Below, piece by piece: positions 34,660 through 43,224 of a stretch of 64,000 bases of DNA. Origin of the DNA: Pseudaestuariivita rosea (GTDB taxonomy: Bacteria; Pseudomonadota; Alphaproteobacteria; Rhodobacterales; Rhodobacteraceae); contig NZ_JACNMP010000015.1 in assembly GCF_017592335.1 (NCBI RefSeq), forward strand, positions 1 to 64,000, in the 5' to 3' direction. A model generated the notes under the pieces. That model worked only from the letters and a program-made list of their open reading frames with translations. It had not been told where the DNA came from and did no database searches. A program made the position numbers and the translations under genes. Positions within the stretch are counted from its first letter, which is position 1. Each line of letters opens with the position of its first letter.

Positions 34660-35408
34660 CCCTGCCCCCGTCTTTTCTGACACAGCCGCTGGCCCACCGC
34701 GCGCTGCATGATATCTGTCTGCGCCGTCCCGAAAACTCTCGCGCGGCTGTCCAGGCAGCTGTCGATGCGGGCTATGGGATTGAGATCGACGTGCAGCTGA
34801 CCTGCGATGGTCACGCCGTCGTCTTCCACGACCACACCCTTGACCGTCTGGCCGGACGTCACGGCGAAGTGCGCGACGAAGCCCTGGCCGATCTGCAGGC
34901 GATGCCACTTGTCGGGGGCGATGAAACCATTCCGTCCCTGACCGAAATCCTGCAGATCGTGGCGGGCCGCGTGCCCCTGCTGATCGAGATCAAAGATCAG
35001 GATGGCCGCATGGGCCCCCGCGTCGGCGCGCTGGAACGTGCGGTCGCCACAGTGTTGCAGGGGTATCAGGGCGATGTGGCTGTCATGGCCTTTAACCCGC
35101 ATTCCATTGCGCAGATGGCCGATCTAGCGCCTGAAATCCCGCGCGGGCTTGTCACCTGTGCCTATACCGCCAACCACTGGCCCGGCCTGCCGCAGGATCG
35201 ACGCGACAGCCTGGCCAAGATCGATCAGTTCGACGCGGTGGGCGCCAGCTTTATCTCGCACGCCTGGGGTGAATTGGACGACAAACCCGTCAAGGCGCTG
35301 AAAAAGCGCGGTGTGCCGGTGCTGTGCTGGACAATCCGGTCGCCCAAGGAAGAGGCGATTGCCCGAAAAATCGCAGATAACGTGACCTTTGAAGGCTATC
35401 TGGCTTGA
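34656..35408 (+). CDS. Glycerophosphodiester phosphodiesterase family protein
   Basis: The 250-residue protein has the GDPD catalytic motifs: AHRALHDICLRRPENS (HR and EN), GYGIEIDVQLTCDGHAVVFHDHTLDRL (ExD and the HD pair) and PLLIEIKDQ. It should split glycerophosphodiesters from phospholipid turnover into glycerol 3-phosphate and an alcohol. No signal peptide is seen, so it is probably cytosolic, like UgpQ. The start overlaps ridA by four bases. Confidence 0.9.
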   Translation: MTLPPSFLTQPLAHRALHDICLRRPENSRAAVQAAVDAGYGIEIDVQLTCDGHAVVFHDHTLDRLAGRHGEVRDEALADLQAMPLVGGDETIPSLTEILQIVAGRVPLLIEIKDQDGRMGPRVGALERAVATVLQGYQGDVAVMAFNPHSIAQMADLAPEIPRGLVTCAYTANHWPGLPQDRRDSLAKIDQFDAVGASFISHAWGELDDKPVKALKKRGVPVLCWTIRSPKEEAIARKIADNVTFEGYLA

Positions 35409-35457
35409 CGCCTGCCGGTGCGGCTCCACCTAACAGCACAAGCGCAGGAGGTCAGCC

Positions 35458-36636
35458 ATGGACGGCGCGGCGATTGAGGTCAACATCACAGGCAGCATCA
35501 CGCAAATCGGTCAGACCGACTGGGATGCCTGTGCCTGCCCAGATGACGGTCGGCCCGCGGATCCCTTCACCACCTATCGTTTCCTGAAGGCGCTGGAAGA
35601 CAGCAGATCGGTCGGCGCCGGGTCCGGCTGGCAGCCGCAGTATCTGTCCGCGCATCTGGATGGTCAGGTGATCGCCGTCGCGCCGATGTACGCCAAAAGC
35701 CACAGCCAGGGCGAATATATCTTCGATCACAACTGGGCCAGCGCCTATACCCAGGCGGGCGGGCGGTACTATCCGAAACTGCAGATCGCCGTGCCCTTTA
35801 CCCCCGCCACCGGTCGCCGGTTTCTGACCCGGCCGGGATATGAGACGCTTGGCCAATCCGCGCTGGTGCAGGGTGCCGTGCAACTGGCCGCCGACAACCG
35901 CCTGTCATCGCTGCACATCACCTTTTGCACTGAGGATGAGGCGCAGGCCGGCGAAGCCATGGGCCTGTTGCCCCGCATCAGCCAACAGTTCCACTGGTTG
36001 AACCATGATTACGCCGATTTTGATGCCTTCCTGGCCTCGCTCAGTTCGCGCAAACGCAAGAATATCCGCAAGGAACGCCAGCAGGCGCAGGATTTCGGTG
36101 GGCGCATTCTGGCGCTGACGGGCGATGACATTCAGCCCGACCACTGGGATGCCTTCTGGGAATTCTATCAGAACACCGGCGCGCGCAAATGGGGTACGCC
36201 CTATCTGACCCGCCGGTTTTTCGACTGCGCCCAAGAAACCCTGCGCGATGATATGCTGTTGGTGCTGGCCGAACGCGATGGGCGCTATGTGGCGGGCGCG
36301 CTGAATTTTATCGGCCGCGAAACGCTTTACGGCCGCTATTGGGGCTGCGTCGAACACCACCCCTGCCTGCATTTTGAACTGTGCTATTATCAGGCTATCG
36401 ACTTTGCGATCCAACAGGGCCTGGCCCGCGTCGAAGCCGGTGCCCAGGGCAGCCATAAACTGGCCCGCGGATACATGCCCACGACCACCCATTCCCTGCA
36501 CTGGATGGCCGACGACGGTTTTCGCGACGCCATCGCACGATACCTGCAGGCCGAGCGTGAGGCGATCGATGAAGAAATCGAAATTCTGACCGACTACGGC
36601 CCCTTCAAGAAAGTTCAGATAGAGGAACAGGAATGA
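35458..36636 (+). CDS. GNAT-fold protein of the peptidogalycan/FemAB-like family
   Basis: The 392-residue protein matches the group annotated as GNAT family or peptidogalycan biosynthesis protein. Visible landmarks include [59 protein letters not shown] and [18 protein letters not shown]. The group resembles FemAB/GNAT acyltransferases, but the acceptor is unknown. AGGAGG precedes the start and the stop overlaps the PCD gene by four bases. No membrane segment is present. Confidence 0.82.
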   Translation: MDGAAIEVNITGSITQIGQTDWDACACPDDGRPADPFTTYRFLKALEDSRSVGAGSGWQPQYLSAHLDGQVIAVAPMYAKSHSQGEYIFDHNWASAYTQAGGRYYPKLQIAVPFTPATGRRFLTRPGYETLGQSALVQGAVQLAADNRLSSLHITFCTEDEAQAGEAMGLLPRISQQFHWLNHDYADFDAFLASLSSRKRKNIRKERQQAQDFGGRILALTGDDIQPDHWDAFWEFYQNTGARKWGTPYLTRRFFDCAQETLRDDMLLVLAERDGRYVAGALNFIGRETLYGRYWGCVEHHPCLHFELCYYQAIDFAIQQGLARVEAGAQGSHKLARGYMPTTTHSLHWMADDGFRDAIARYLQAEREAIDEEIEILTDYGPFKKVQIEEQE

Positions 36637-36932
36637 GTGAGAAACTGGAAGGCGATGCCCTGAAATCGGCGCTGGATCAGTTGTCAGACGCCGGTTGGAG
36701 CCATGATCCCGACCGTGACGCGATCCACAAAAGCTATAAGTTCAAGGATTTTGTGGGTGCCTTTGGCTTTATGTCGCAATGCGCGCTCTGGGCCGAAAAA
36801 ATGAACCACCACCCCGAATGGTCCAATGTTTACAGCACCGTAGACGTGACCCTGACCACCCACGACGTCAGCGGCCTGTCCGACCTGGACGTCAAACTGG
36901 CCGCGAAAATGGATGCCTTGGCGGCGGCTTGA
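36633..36932 (+). CDS. phhB: 4a-hydroxytetrahydrobiopterin dehydratase (PCD/DCoH)
   Basis: The 99-residue protein carries the PCD signature [24 protein letters not shown], with the paired His residues of the active site. It dehydrates 4a-hydroxytetrahydrobiopterin during recycling of the pterin cofactor of aromatic amino acid hydroxylases, though many bacteria have PCD without such hydroxylases and its substrate may be a molybdopterin- or folate-type pterin. No phenylalanine hydroxylase gene is in the window. It overlaps the upstream gene by four bases. Confidence 0.93.
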   Translation: MSEKLEGDALKSALDQLSDAGWSHDPDRDAIHKSYKFKDFVGAFGFMSQCALWAEKMNHHPEWSNVYSTVDVTLTTHDVSGLSDLDVKLAAKMDALAAA

Positions 36933-37018
36933 ACTGTTCCAAGGCAATAAAATCTGCCCGCCTCTGGACAGCGCGCCGCACGACGGATAGCCCTGCGCCA
37001 TCGCAATAAGGGGGCAAC

Positions 37019-37606
37019 ATGGCAGCACGGGCATGGCAGCGGATGCTTTCGGGGCGGCGGCTTGATCTGCTGGACCCGACGCCGATGGATATCGAGATCG
37101 AAGATATCGCCCACGGGCTGGCTTTTGTGGCGCGCTGGAACGGGCAAACCCTTGGCGATTATGCCTATTCCGTGGCCGAACATTCGCTGCTGGTCGAAGA
37201 CATCTTTGCCCGCGAAAACCCCTCGGCCCCTGTCAAATGGCGCTTGGCCGCATTGCTGCACGATGCACCCGAGTATGTGATCGGCGACATGATTTCACCC
37301 GTCAAGGCCGCCGTCGGTCCCGGCTACGGCGCACTGGACGACCGGCTGGCGGCCGCGATCCATTTGCGCTTTGGTCTGCCCGCCGTTCTGCCCGTAAAGA
37401 TCAAAAAGCAGATCAAGAAAGCCGATAAAACCAGCGCCTGGATGGAGGCCGTTCAGATCGCCGGCTTTACCGAGGTCGAGGCGAACAAATTCTTCGGCAA
37501 ACCCGACCCCGCACTGTGCAAATCGTTGGAAATCCGCCTTCGTGAACCCGTCGCTGTGCGGAACAGCTATCTGAAAAGACACACAGAATTATTGTCGCAG
37601 ATATAG
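37019..37606 (+). CDS. HD-domain hydrolase (YfbR-like)
   Basis: The 195-residue protein has YSVAEHSLLVEDIF (first His), LAALLHDAPEYVIGDMISPVK (HD pair) and IKKADKTSAWMEA (last Asp), the arrangement of metal-dependent HD phosphohydrolases such as the 5'-deoxynucleotidase YfbR. It could act on a nucleotide. The substrate is not readable. AAGGGGG lies before the ATG. It is separated from phhB by 86 bases and convergent with the iron-binding protein gene, with a hairpin between them. Confidence 0.83.
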   Translation: MAARAWQRMLSGRRLDLLDPTPMDIEIEDIAHGLAFVARWNGQTLGDYAYSVAEHSLLVEDIFARENPSAPVKWRLAALLHDAPEYVIGDMISPVKAAVGPGYGALDDRLAAAIHLRFGLPAVLPVKIKKQIKKADKTSAWMEAVQIAGFTEVEANKFFGKPDPALCKSLEIRLREPVAVRNSYLKRHTELLSQI

Positions 37607-37610
37607 AAAA

Positions 37611-37639
37611 GGGCGCAGGTGGGTATGGCACCTGCGCCC
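37611..37639. terminator. Bidirectional terminator between HD hydrolase and fbpA
   Basis: GGGCGCAGGTG (37611-37621) and CACCTGCGCCC (37629-37639) form a perfect 11-pair stem with a seven-base loop. On the minus strand it is followed by TTTT, so it ends the fbpA transcript best. Confidence 0.85.
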
Positions 37640-37662
37640 TTGGTCTTCAAGAGTTCAAGCTG

Positions 37663-38691
37663 TTATTCCCAGCCGACCTCATTGAAGATGGTCTGTGCCG
37701 TTCCCACGTTTTTCGCAACCATCGACAGGTCGACATCATCGGGCTTGAAGAACCCAAGCTGCGCCACGCTGGGTGACAGGGCGACACCGGGCACCGCCGG
37801 ATATTCGTCGTTCCCGGCTGAAAAATATTCCTGCGCCTGATCGCTGGCCAGATATTCCAGGAAACGGATCGCATTTTCCCGGTTTGGGGCGTTCACGGCC
37901 ACGCCGCCGCCCGACAGGTTCATATGCGCGCCATGGCCGCCCTGATCGGGGAAGACCCAGCCGATCATATCCAGGCTGTCGCTGACCCCATCCACAGGTT
38001 TGCGGATCGCGCGGGCAAAGTAATAAGTGTTCGAGATCGAGATATCGCATTCCCCCGACACCAGACCGCGCAGCTGGTCCGTATCGCCGCCCTGCGGATC
38101 GCGGGCAAAGTTGTTGACGACGCCTTGGGCCCATGCGCGGGCGGCCTCTTCCCCGTCGTTTTCAATGATCGCGGCCAGAATCGTCTGTGAATAAACATTG
38201 GTCGAGGACCGGTGACACACCTGACCCTCGTACTGCGTATCGGCCAGATCGGCATATGTTTGCGGCGGGTTTTCAACATCATTGCGGTCATAGAAGATGA
38301 TCCGCGCGCGCTGTGACAGGCCGAACCACTGGTTGTCGGCATCCTGTAGATATGCGGGCACGCGGGCTTCCAGAACGTCTGACTCGATCGATTGCAGCAG
38401 GCCCATTTCCTTGGCCCGTTCCAGGCGCGATGTATCGACCGTCAGCAGGACGTCGGCAGGGCTGTTTGCCCCTTCGGCCTGCATCCGGGTCAAAAGTTCG
38501 TCCGCATTGCCTTCGATCCGGCGAACGGTGATGCCGGTTGCTTCCTCAAAATCGGAATAAAGCCGTTCATCGGTATCATAGTGACGCGATGAATACAGGT
38601 TCACGACCTCATCCGCATAGGCCAATGACGGTGCCGCAATGCCAGCCGCAACGACAAGTGCCAGTGCTGAAACATGTCTTCTTTCAGTCAT
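37663..38691 (-). CDS. fbpA: Ferric-iron ABC transporter substrate-binding protein (FbpA/FutA type)
   Basis: The 342-residue periplasmic protein has a signal peptide (cleavage near AYADEVV), the iron-site NLYSSRHYDTDERLY and the double tyrosine ISNTYYFARA, typical of class II ferric-binding proteins that coordinate Fe(III) with tyrosines. It would deliver ferric iron to an FbpBC-type permease and ATPase, which are not in the window. The terminator at its 3' end indicates that it is transcribed alone. Confidence 0.9.
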   Translation of the reverse strand: MTERRHVSALALVVAAGIAAPSLAYADEVVNLYSSRHYDTDERLYSDFEEATGITVRRIEGNADELLTRMQAEGANSPADVLLTVDTSRLERAKEMGLLQSIESDVLEARVPAYLQDADNQWFGLSQRARIIFYDRNDVENPPQTYADLADTQYEGQVCHRSSTNVYSQTILAAIIENDGEEAARAWAQGVVNNFARDPQGGDTDQLRGLVSGECDISISNTYYFARAIRKPVDGVSDSLDMIGWVFPDQGGHGAHMNLSGGGVAVNAPNRENAIRFLEYLASDQAQEYFSAGNDEYPAVPGVALSPSVAQLGFFKPDDVDLSMVAKNVGTAQTIFNEVGWE

Positions 38692-39042
38692 CTAAGGCTC
38701 CCTCACCTTGTGTTGAATAATTCTTACAAAAACTATCAGTTACCAGAAGGCCTGACGGGCGCAAGCCTTTTCTGATTATTTTTATCGGAATAAATGCCTT
38801 GTTTGCGAAACAAAAAAATATGGACAGATGTAAATGCAGTGTATGACTCAACAATAATGGCGAATAGTTTGGACTGAGATTGATCTATTTTTGATGGTTA
38901 TGGTGTTCAGCACATCATTTGTGTAGGCTGAAACACTGCAACTGGCCAATACGATTTATCAGGTGCAGCAGGACTGGGTCGCACGAAGATTCGACAATGG
39001 TTTGCGTATTCATTTCAATGACGTCGACGACTGCTGGAGCAG
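38692..39042. other. AT-rich 350-base gap
   Basis: This contains the fbpA promoter region, an imperfect hairpin AAGGCCTGACGGGCGCAAGC followed by CTT (38747-38769), and no convincing open frame. A possible N-terminal remnant of the following gene lies at 38963-39040 in another frame. Confidence 0.45.
38713..38730. promoter_or_regulatory. Possible iron-responsive operator before fbpA
   Basis: TTGAATAATTCTTACAAA has an AT-rich palindromic core (GAATAATTC) 20-40 bases upstream of the fbpA start. Iron regulators of Rhodobacterales (Irr, Iron-Rhodo box) bind AT-rich palindromes of this kind. The match is only suggestive. Confidence 0.25.
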
Positions 39043-39393
39043 ATGGAACTGCCCGACAAAGGGTTCCGGTTCAAAGGCGTTCAGTCCAGCTTTTTCTATA
39101 CAGGTTTCACGCCTGGCAGTGGTATTTCCGGTGGGATATCGTCGTCAAGTGAGATCGTCTTTTACCACGACGGCACCTTCACATCGGACCACTTTTCCGG
39201 CGCCTTCGATAATTTCGACAACGGGGGCGGGTTTGCGACATCGAAAGAAACCAATGACGTCCGCGACCGCTATGAGGTCGGTGACGGTGTGATCCGAATG
39301 CAGATGCCCGACGGCCAGATCACCACCCAGCCCTTTTTCCTGGATGCGGACAACGGGATTATACTGGACGGCGAACCTCTGTCGGATGAATGA
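39043..39393 (+). CDS. Hypothetical protein, possible C-terminal remnant
   Basis: The 116-residue frame has no signal peptide and a poor ribosome binding site (GGAG only three bases before ATG). It has an alternation of Gly, Ser and aromatic residues and the pattern FYHDGTFTSD, RYEVGDGVIRMQMPDG, TTQPFFLD. The same order of DG, F, T and I positions is found at the C terminus of the exported protein at 3692-4861. It may therefore be a truncated paralogue that has lost its N terminus, perhaps by a frameshift near 39020. A frame upstream (38963) is open but reads differently. Confidence 0.4.
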   Translation: MELPDKGFRFKGVQSSFFYTGFTPGSGISGGISSSSEIVFYHDGTFTSDHFSGAFDNFDNGGGFATSKETNDVRDRYEVGDGVIRMQMPDGQITTQPFFLDADNGIILDGEPLSDE

Positions 39394-39437
39394 CGCATCA
39401 CATGGGCCTTTTGCTACAATAGCTACTTAAAGTCTGA

Positions 39438-39544
39438 GGGCAGCGCCGACCCGAGGGTGGCGCAATCGCGCCGTGTCGTGCTGAAAGCACGCCCTCGGCG
39501 TGACGGGGCGGGTCGGCGCGGCCCGGTGTTTCACACCGGGCGGG
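39438..39544. repeat. GGGCAGCGCC...CCCGGTG repeat with nested hairpins
   Basis: GGCAGCGCCGACCCG (39439) and CGGGTCGGCGC (39509) are complementary, with a GCGTGC-type hairpin inside, and the element ends in CCCGGTGTTTCACACCGGGC. It lies between the short hypothetical gene and argB. Confidence 0.75.
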
Positions 39545-39584
39545 AAAAGCGACATATCTTACCGAAGCATAGCAGGCAAACACT

Positions 39585-40454
39585 CTACCCCCCCCGAATG
39601 ATCGACCCCGCCCCGTGATCCGTAAACAGCTCTAACAAACACGCATTCGGCGCACGGCCATCCAGAATGACCACGGCCCGCACACCGCCCTCAATCGCCG
39701 TCAGCGCTGTTTCCGTCTTGGGGATCATGCCGCCCGCAATCGTTCCATCCGCCGTCATGGCCCGGATCTGGGCCGAGGTCAGCTCGGTCACCACATCCCC
39801 ACCCTTGTCCTTGACCCCCGACACATCGGTCAGCAACAACAACCGATCCGCCTTCAGCGCCGCCGCAATCGCGCCCGCCGCCGTGTCACCGTTGACGTTA
39901 TAGGTCTCGCCCCCACGGCCCCCACCAAGGGGCGCAATCACCGGGATCGTGTCATCGCGAAACAGCGTGTGCAGAACGCCCGTATCCACCTGCGCCGGCG
40001 TTCCGACAAAGCCCAGATCGGGGTCCGTCTGATCACAGATCATCAGATTGGCATCCTTCCCCGACAACCCGACAGCCTTACCCCCCTGCCGGTTGATCGC
40101 CTGCACAATCCGCTTGTTCACACGGCCCGACAGCACCATCTCGACCACCTCAACGGTCGCCGCATCGGTCACGCGCTTGCCGTTCACAAAATCGGACGTG
40201 ATCTGCAGCTTATCCAGCATCTGGTTGATCATCGGCCCGCCGCCATGCACGATCACCGGGTTCACCCCCACCTGCCGCATCAGCACGATATCCCGCGCAA
40301 AGCTTTCCATCGCGGCATCATCGCCCATCGCGTGACCGCCAAACTTGATCACGACAATCGCCCCGTCATAGCGCTGCAAATACGGCAAAGCCTCGGAAAG
40401 TGTGCGGGCTGTGGTGATCCAATCGCGGTTCATGGCTGTCTGCTTTTTCATCAT
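39585..40454 (-). CDS. argB: Acetylglutamate kinase
   Basis: ArgB phosphorylates N-acetyl-L-glutamate in the second step of arginine biosynthesis. The 289-residue protein has the amino acid kinase motifs [56 protein letters not shown] and [12 protein letters not shown]. The length and the KGG and GGGP loops match the family. It stands alone, divergent from the SDR gene, with a long repeat after its stop codon. An in-frame Met at residue 8 is an alternative start. Confidence 0.96.
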   Translation of the reverse strand: MMKKQTAMNRDWITTARTLSEALPYLQRYDGAIVVIKFGGHAMGDDAAMESFARDIVLMRQVGVNPVIVHGGGPMINQMLDKLQITSDFVNGKRVTDAATVEVVEMVLSGRVNKRIVQAINRQGGKAVGLSGKDANLMICDQTDPDLGFVGTPAQVDTGVLHTLFRDDTIPVIAPLGGGRGGETYNVNGDTAAGAIAAALKADRLLLLTDVSGVKDKGGDVVTELTSAQIRAMTADGTIAGGMIPKTETALTAIEGGVRAVVILDGRAPNACLLELFTDHGAGSIIRGG

Positions 40455-40511
40455 CTGCTGTCCCTTTGCCCCCCGTCGTAAGGCGTTCGGGCCCGACTGC
40501 CAAGGCCCGCG

Positions 40512-40539
40512 TTGCCATCGCAGATCAGACTGCTAGGCT
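40512..40539 (+). promoter_or_regulatory. Candidate sigma-70 promoter of the SDR gene
   Basis: TTGCCA (40512-40517) and TAGGCT (40534-40539) are 16 bases apart, 24 bases before the ATG. Confidence 0.4.
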
Positions 40540-40562
40540 AGACGCGGATCGGAGACTCGCCC

Positions 40563-41303
40563 ATGGCCACCAACGCATCACAACGCACCCTGCTTCTGAC
40601 CGGCGCCAGCCGGGGGATCGGCCACGCCACCGTGCAGCGGTTCAACAAGGAAGGCTGGCGCGTCATCACCTGTTCACGCCACCCCTTTCCCAACGAATGT
40701 CCCTGGGGCGGCGGCATCGACAACCACGTCCAGATCGACCTGGCCGACCCGAACGACACGATCAACGCGATTGAGACGATCCGGGCCAAGCTCAACGGTC
40801 GTCTGGACGCGCTGGTCAACAACGCCGGTATCTCGCCCAAGGGTCCTGAGGGCGAACGCCTGAACACCATCGACACCGACCTGCGCACCTGGGGCCATGT
40901 CTTTCACGTGAACTTCTTCGCCTCGGTCGTGCTGGCGCGCGGGCTAAAGGATGAACTGACCGCGGCCAAGGGATCGGTGGTGAATGTGACGTCGATCGCG
41001 GGCAGCCGCGTGCACCCCTTTGCGGGCGCGGCCTATTCCACGTCCAAAGCCGCCTTGGCCGCTCTGACGCGCGAAATGGCCCATGACTTCGGCCCGCTCG
41101 GCGTGCGCGTGAACGCGATAGCGCCGGGCGAGGTCGAAACCTCAATCCTGTCGCCGGGCACCGAGAAGATCGTCGAAAACCTGCCCCTGCGCCGCCTGGG
41201 TCAACCGGCCGAGGTCGCCGACGTGATCTATTTCCTCTGCTCGAACCAGTCCACCTACGTCACCGGAACCGAGATTGAGGTCAACGCCGGCCAACACGTC
41301 TGA
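40563..41303 (+). CDS. SDR family oxidoreductase (3-oxoacyl-ACP reductase-like)
   Basis: The 246-residue protein has the cofactor loop LLTGASRGIGHATVQRF, NNAGISPKG, the catalytic YSTSKAAL with upstream Ser in NVTSIAGSRV, and the C-terminal TYVTGTEIEVNAGQHV typical of FabG-like classical SDRs. It is an NAD(P)-dependent reductase or dehydrogenase of unknown substrate. It is divergent from argB and not near other fatty acid genes, so a housekeeping FabG role is unlikely. Confidence 0.88.
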   Translation: MATNASQRTLLLTGASRGIGHATVQRFNKEGWRVITCSRHPFPNECPWGGGIDNHVQIDLADPNDTINAIETIRAKLNGRLDALVNNAGISPKGPEGERLNTIDTDLRTWGHVFHVNFFASVVLARGLKDELTAAKGSVVNVTSIAGSRVHPFAGAAYSTSKAALAALTREMAHDFGPLGVRVNAIAPGEVETSILSPGTEKIVENLPLRRLGQPAEVADVIYFLCSNQSTYVTGTEIEVNAGQHV

Positions 41304-41630
41304 CGCATCAACCTAGTTGTCACAAAGTCCAAAGGGCAGCGCCCGACCCGAGTGTGCACACAAAGCGCCAACCCATTCCCCACCAAACAGCACTCGACAC
41401 CCACCCCGCCCGGTGGGCACCACCGGGCAGCGCCCGACCCGCCCCCATGGGCGGGCGCTTTCAGCCCCCACCCGCGGGCCGGTCGCTGCCCTCATAGCTT
41501 AAGTGGATTGTTCTTGCTCATTAATAGTTGCAACAAAAAACAAAAATGGCTGCGCTTGTCTGTAGTTTCATTGATATCGTTGGGCTTTCAAACGTCCACT
41601 TCACAATGAATATGTCTTTAAGAACCGCAG
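41304..41630. other. Gap occupied by the longest GGGCAGCGCCC repeat
   Basis: The repeat fills 41333-41494. The remaining 135 bases are AT-richer and may hold the promoter of the next gene. A 16-codon frame at 41606 (MNMSLRTAVDAFIHVK) has no recognised function. Confidence 0.6.
41333..41494. repeat. GGGCAGCGCCCG repeat, longest copy
   Basis: It contains GGGCAGCGCCCGACCCG twice (41334 and 41427), the CCCGGTGGGCACCACCGGG hairpin, a GCCCCCATGGGCGGGCGC hairpin and a closing CGGTCGCTGCCC (41480-41491). The blocks match the copies at 24971, 29389 and 39438. Confidence 0.75.
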
Positions 41631-42599
41631 TTGACGCGTTTATTCACGTTAAGTAGCCTCAACAAAAAGCGGGAAAATTATTTGGATAACGCATCATTTA
41701 GCATTGCTTTCGAGGGACAGCCCTTTGACAAAGGTGAGATTGACATCAAAGACTTAGCGCCCGCACTGTTGGCACTTGGCGATATTGTGCAATCAGCCAA
41801 CAAAGCGTTAAATGGTGACCGCGCAGAGGCTCGTCTCAAAGTTAGGGCAACTAAAGAAGGCTCGTTTGAGGCTCTTCTCGCGTTAGATGTAAGTTGGATA
41901 ACTGATATGCTTGATTTAGCGGCAGCAAATCCAGACCGTATGTCTGCTGCAAAGGACATAGTTGATCTTCTTTTTAAAGCTGGGGGCGGCGTTGGAGCAA
42001 CGACGATAGGGGTCGTCCAAGCTCTGAAATTCTTCAGAGGTAAAAAACCAGAAAAAATTGAAGAAAAATCCTCGGTTGTATCGATAACTATCGACAACAC
42101 TACCATTCAGATGGAGCCACAAGCTTTCACGCTACTTCGTGATCAAGCTACTAGAGAGAAAATAGAAAAGTTCAGCAAACGGACCCTAAACATAAATGGA
42201 CTTGATAGTGTCAGGATTGAGGGTGGTGCAGATAAAGAGCCACTTTCGATCACCAGCAGTGAAATGTCAGCTCTTCGCATTCCTGAACCAAGTGACGACG
42301 AAGTTGAAACACAAATCAACCATCTGACACTTTGGTTAAAGCTAGTAACGCCACAATTTGAGGATGGCTATAAATGGCGTTTCTCAGATGGCGGCGAACA
42401 TCGATTTACCGCCATTATGGAAGACACAGATTTCTTGAATCCAGTCTTGGCCGGTGATGTAACTATGAGTGCAAATGATACACTCAGATGCTTGATCAGA
42501 GAAGAACAAGAAATACGTGGTGGTAACATCGTCAAGACGGTCTTTGTTGAAAGAGTATATGACCATCGCAGAGGTGACACTCAATTGAGGCTGATTTAA
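41631..42599 (+). CDS. Hypothetical protein, low-GC orphan
   Basis: The product is up to 322 residues, with no signal peptide and a possible short hydrophobic stretch near residues 118-135 (LLFKAGGGVGATTIGVVQAL). The first half (FEGQPFDKGEIDIKDLAPAL, LGDIVQSANKALNGDRA) and the second (a Lys- and Glu-rich part ending VYDHRRGDTQLRLI) match no family I know. The start is uncertain: TTG at 41631 is the first available and there is no clear ribosome binding site; another TTG lies at 41681. The DNA is markedly AT-richer than its neighbours and codon use differs, suggesting horizontal transfer. It sits between a repeat and a gap rich in small palindromes. Confidence 0.6.
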   Translation: MTRLFTLSSLNKKRENYLDNASFSIAFEGQPFDKGEIDIKDLAPALLALGDIVQSANKALNGDRAEARLKVRATKEGSFEALLALDVSWITDMLDLAAANPDRMSAAKDIVDLLFKAGGGVGATTIGVVQALKFFRGKKPEKIEEKSSVVSITIDNTTIQMEPQAFTLLRDQATREKIEKFSKRTLNINGLDSVRIEGGADKEPLSITSSEMSALRIPEPSDDEVETQINHLTLWLKLVTPQFEDGYKWRFSDGGEHRFTAIMEDTDFLNPVLAGDVTMSANDTLRCLIREEQEIRGGNIVKTVFVERVYDHRRGDTQLRLI

Positions 42600-42904
42600 A
42601 TAAGCCTGTTTATCCCTGATATCTTAACCAACCTCAAAAAGTTAACACCACCCAACCCCTTAACACCCCCTTCCTTCACCGTACGCATTGACAGCTTTTT
42701 CACCCGTCGGGAATCGTACAAACCGCATTTTCAGTTCGTACAAAACCTGCGTACGAAACGTACGTTTTGTCACAAACGTGCCGAGGCAGTCCTGCAAATC
42801 CACCAAAAATGTGCAATTTGCACATGCGATATCACACCCGCACGGTGGGGTAAGGGTTATGACGCTGCGTCTTTTGCACCTCGCCTATAAGCCTCTGAAA
42901 TCAG
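42600..42904. other. Gap with clustered GTAC motifs and a 17-bp palindrome
   Basis: Between two convergent genes, five GTAC motifs lie within 42681-42763, most as CGTACAAA or CGTACGAAACGTACG. A perfect ATGTGCAA-T-TTGCACAT palindrome follows at 42809. No gene is supported here, although an unannotated short transcript is possible. Confidence 0.5.
42809..42825. promoter_or_regulatory. Perfect palindrome, operator-like
   Basis: ATGTGCAATTTGCACAT is symmetrical around its central base, the size and shape of a dimeric repressor site. No regulator gene is near it. Confidence 0.4.
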
Positions 42905-43132
42905 TCAGCTTTTCCGGATATAGTAAACCTGCGCGCCGTCGATGTCGGCGTGGTCCAACAGCTCATGCCCCGCCTCGGTGCAGAAATGCGGCACGTCCAC
43001 AATCGCCGCGGGGTCATCCGCCCTGATCCGCAGCACCGCGCCTTTTTCCATCGTTTTCAATCGCTTACGGGCCTTCAACACCGGCAGCGGGCACAACAGC
43101 CCCAAAGCATCCAGATCTTCGTCATAGGTCAT
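42905..43132 (-). CDS. tusA: TusA family sulfurtransferase
   Basis: The 75-residue protein shows DALGLLCPLPVLKARKRLKT with the persulfide-carrying Cys in the CPLP motif. TusA-like proteins relay sulfur to tRNA thiolation, molybdenum cofactor or other sulfur pathways. It is divergent from the ccdA gene. The family contains paralogues with different partners, and the specific one is not readable from sequence. Confidence 0.88.
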   Translation of the reverse strand: MTYDEDLDALGLLCPLPVLKARKRLKTMEKGAVLRIRADDPAAIVDVPHFCTEAGHELLDHADIDGAQVYYIRKS

Positions 43133-43224
43133 ATCGCTGACTTAGGCACAGTGTTACATTTTGTCCACGCATATGTGACCACCACCCCCGTGACGCCGCC
43201 CCCCACCTGCGTTATGTGAAATGA

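Noticed and set aside
42688-43026. 112-codon plus-strand frame overlapping tusA
   Set aside because: It runs antisense to tusA and through the palindromic gap and has no domain or ribosome binding site.
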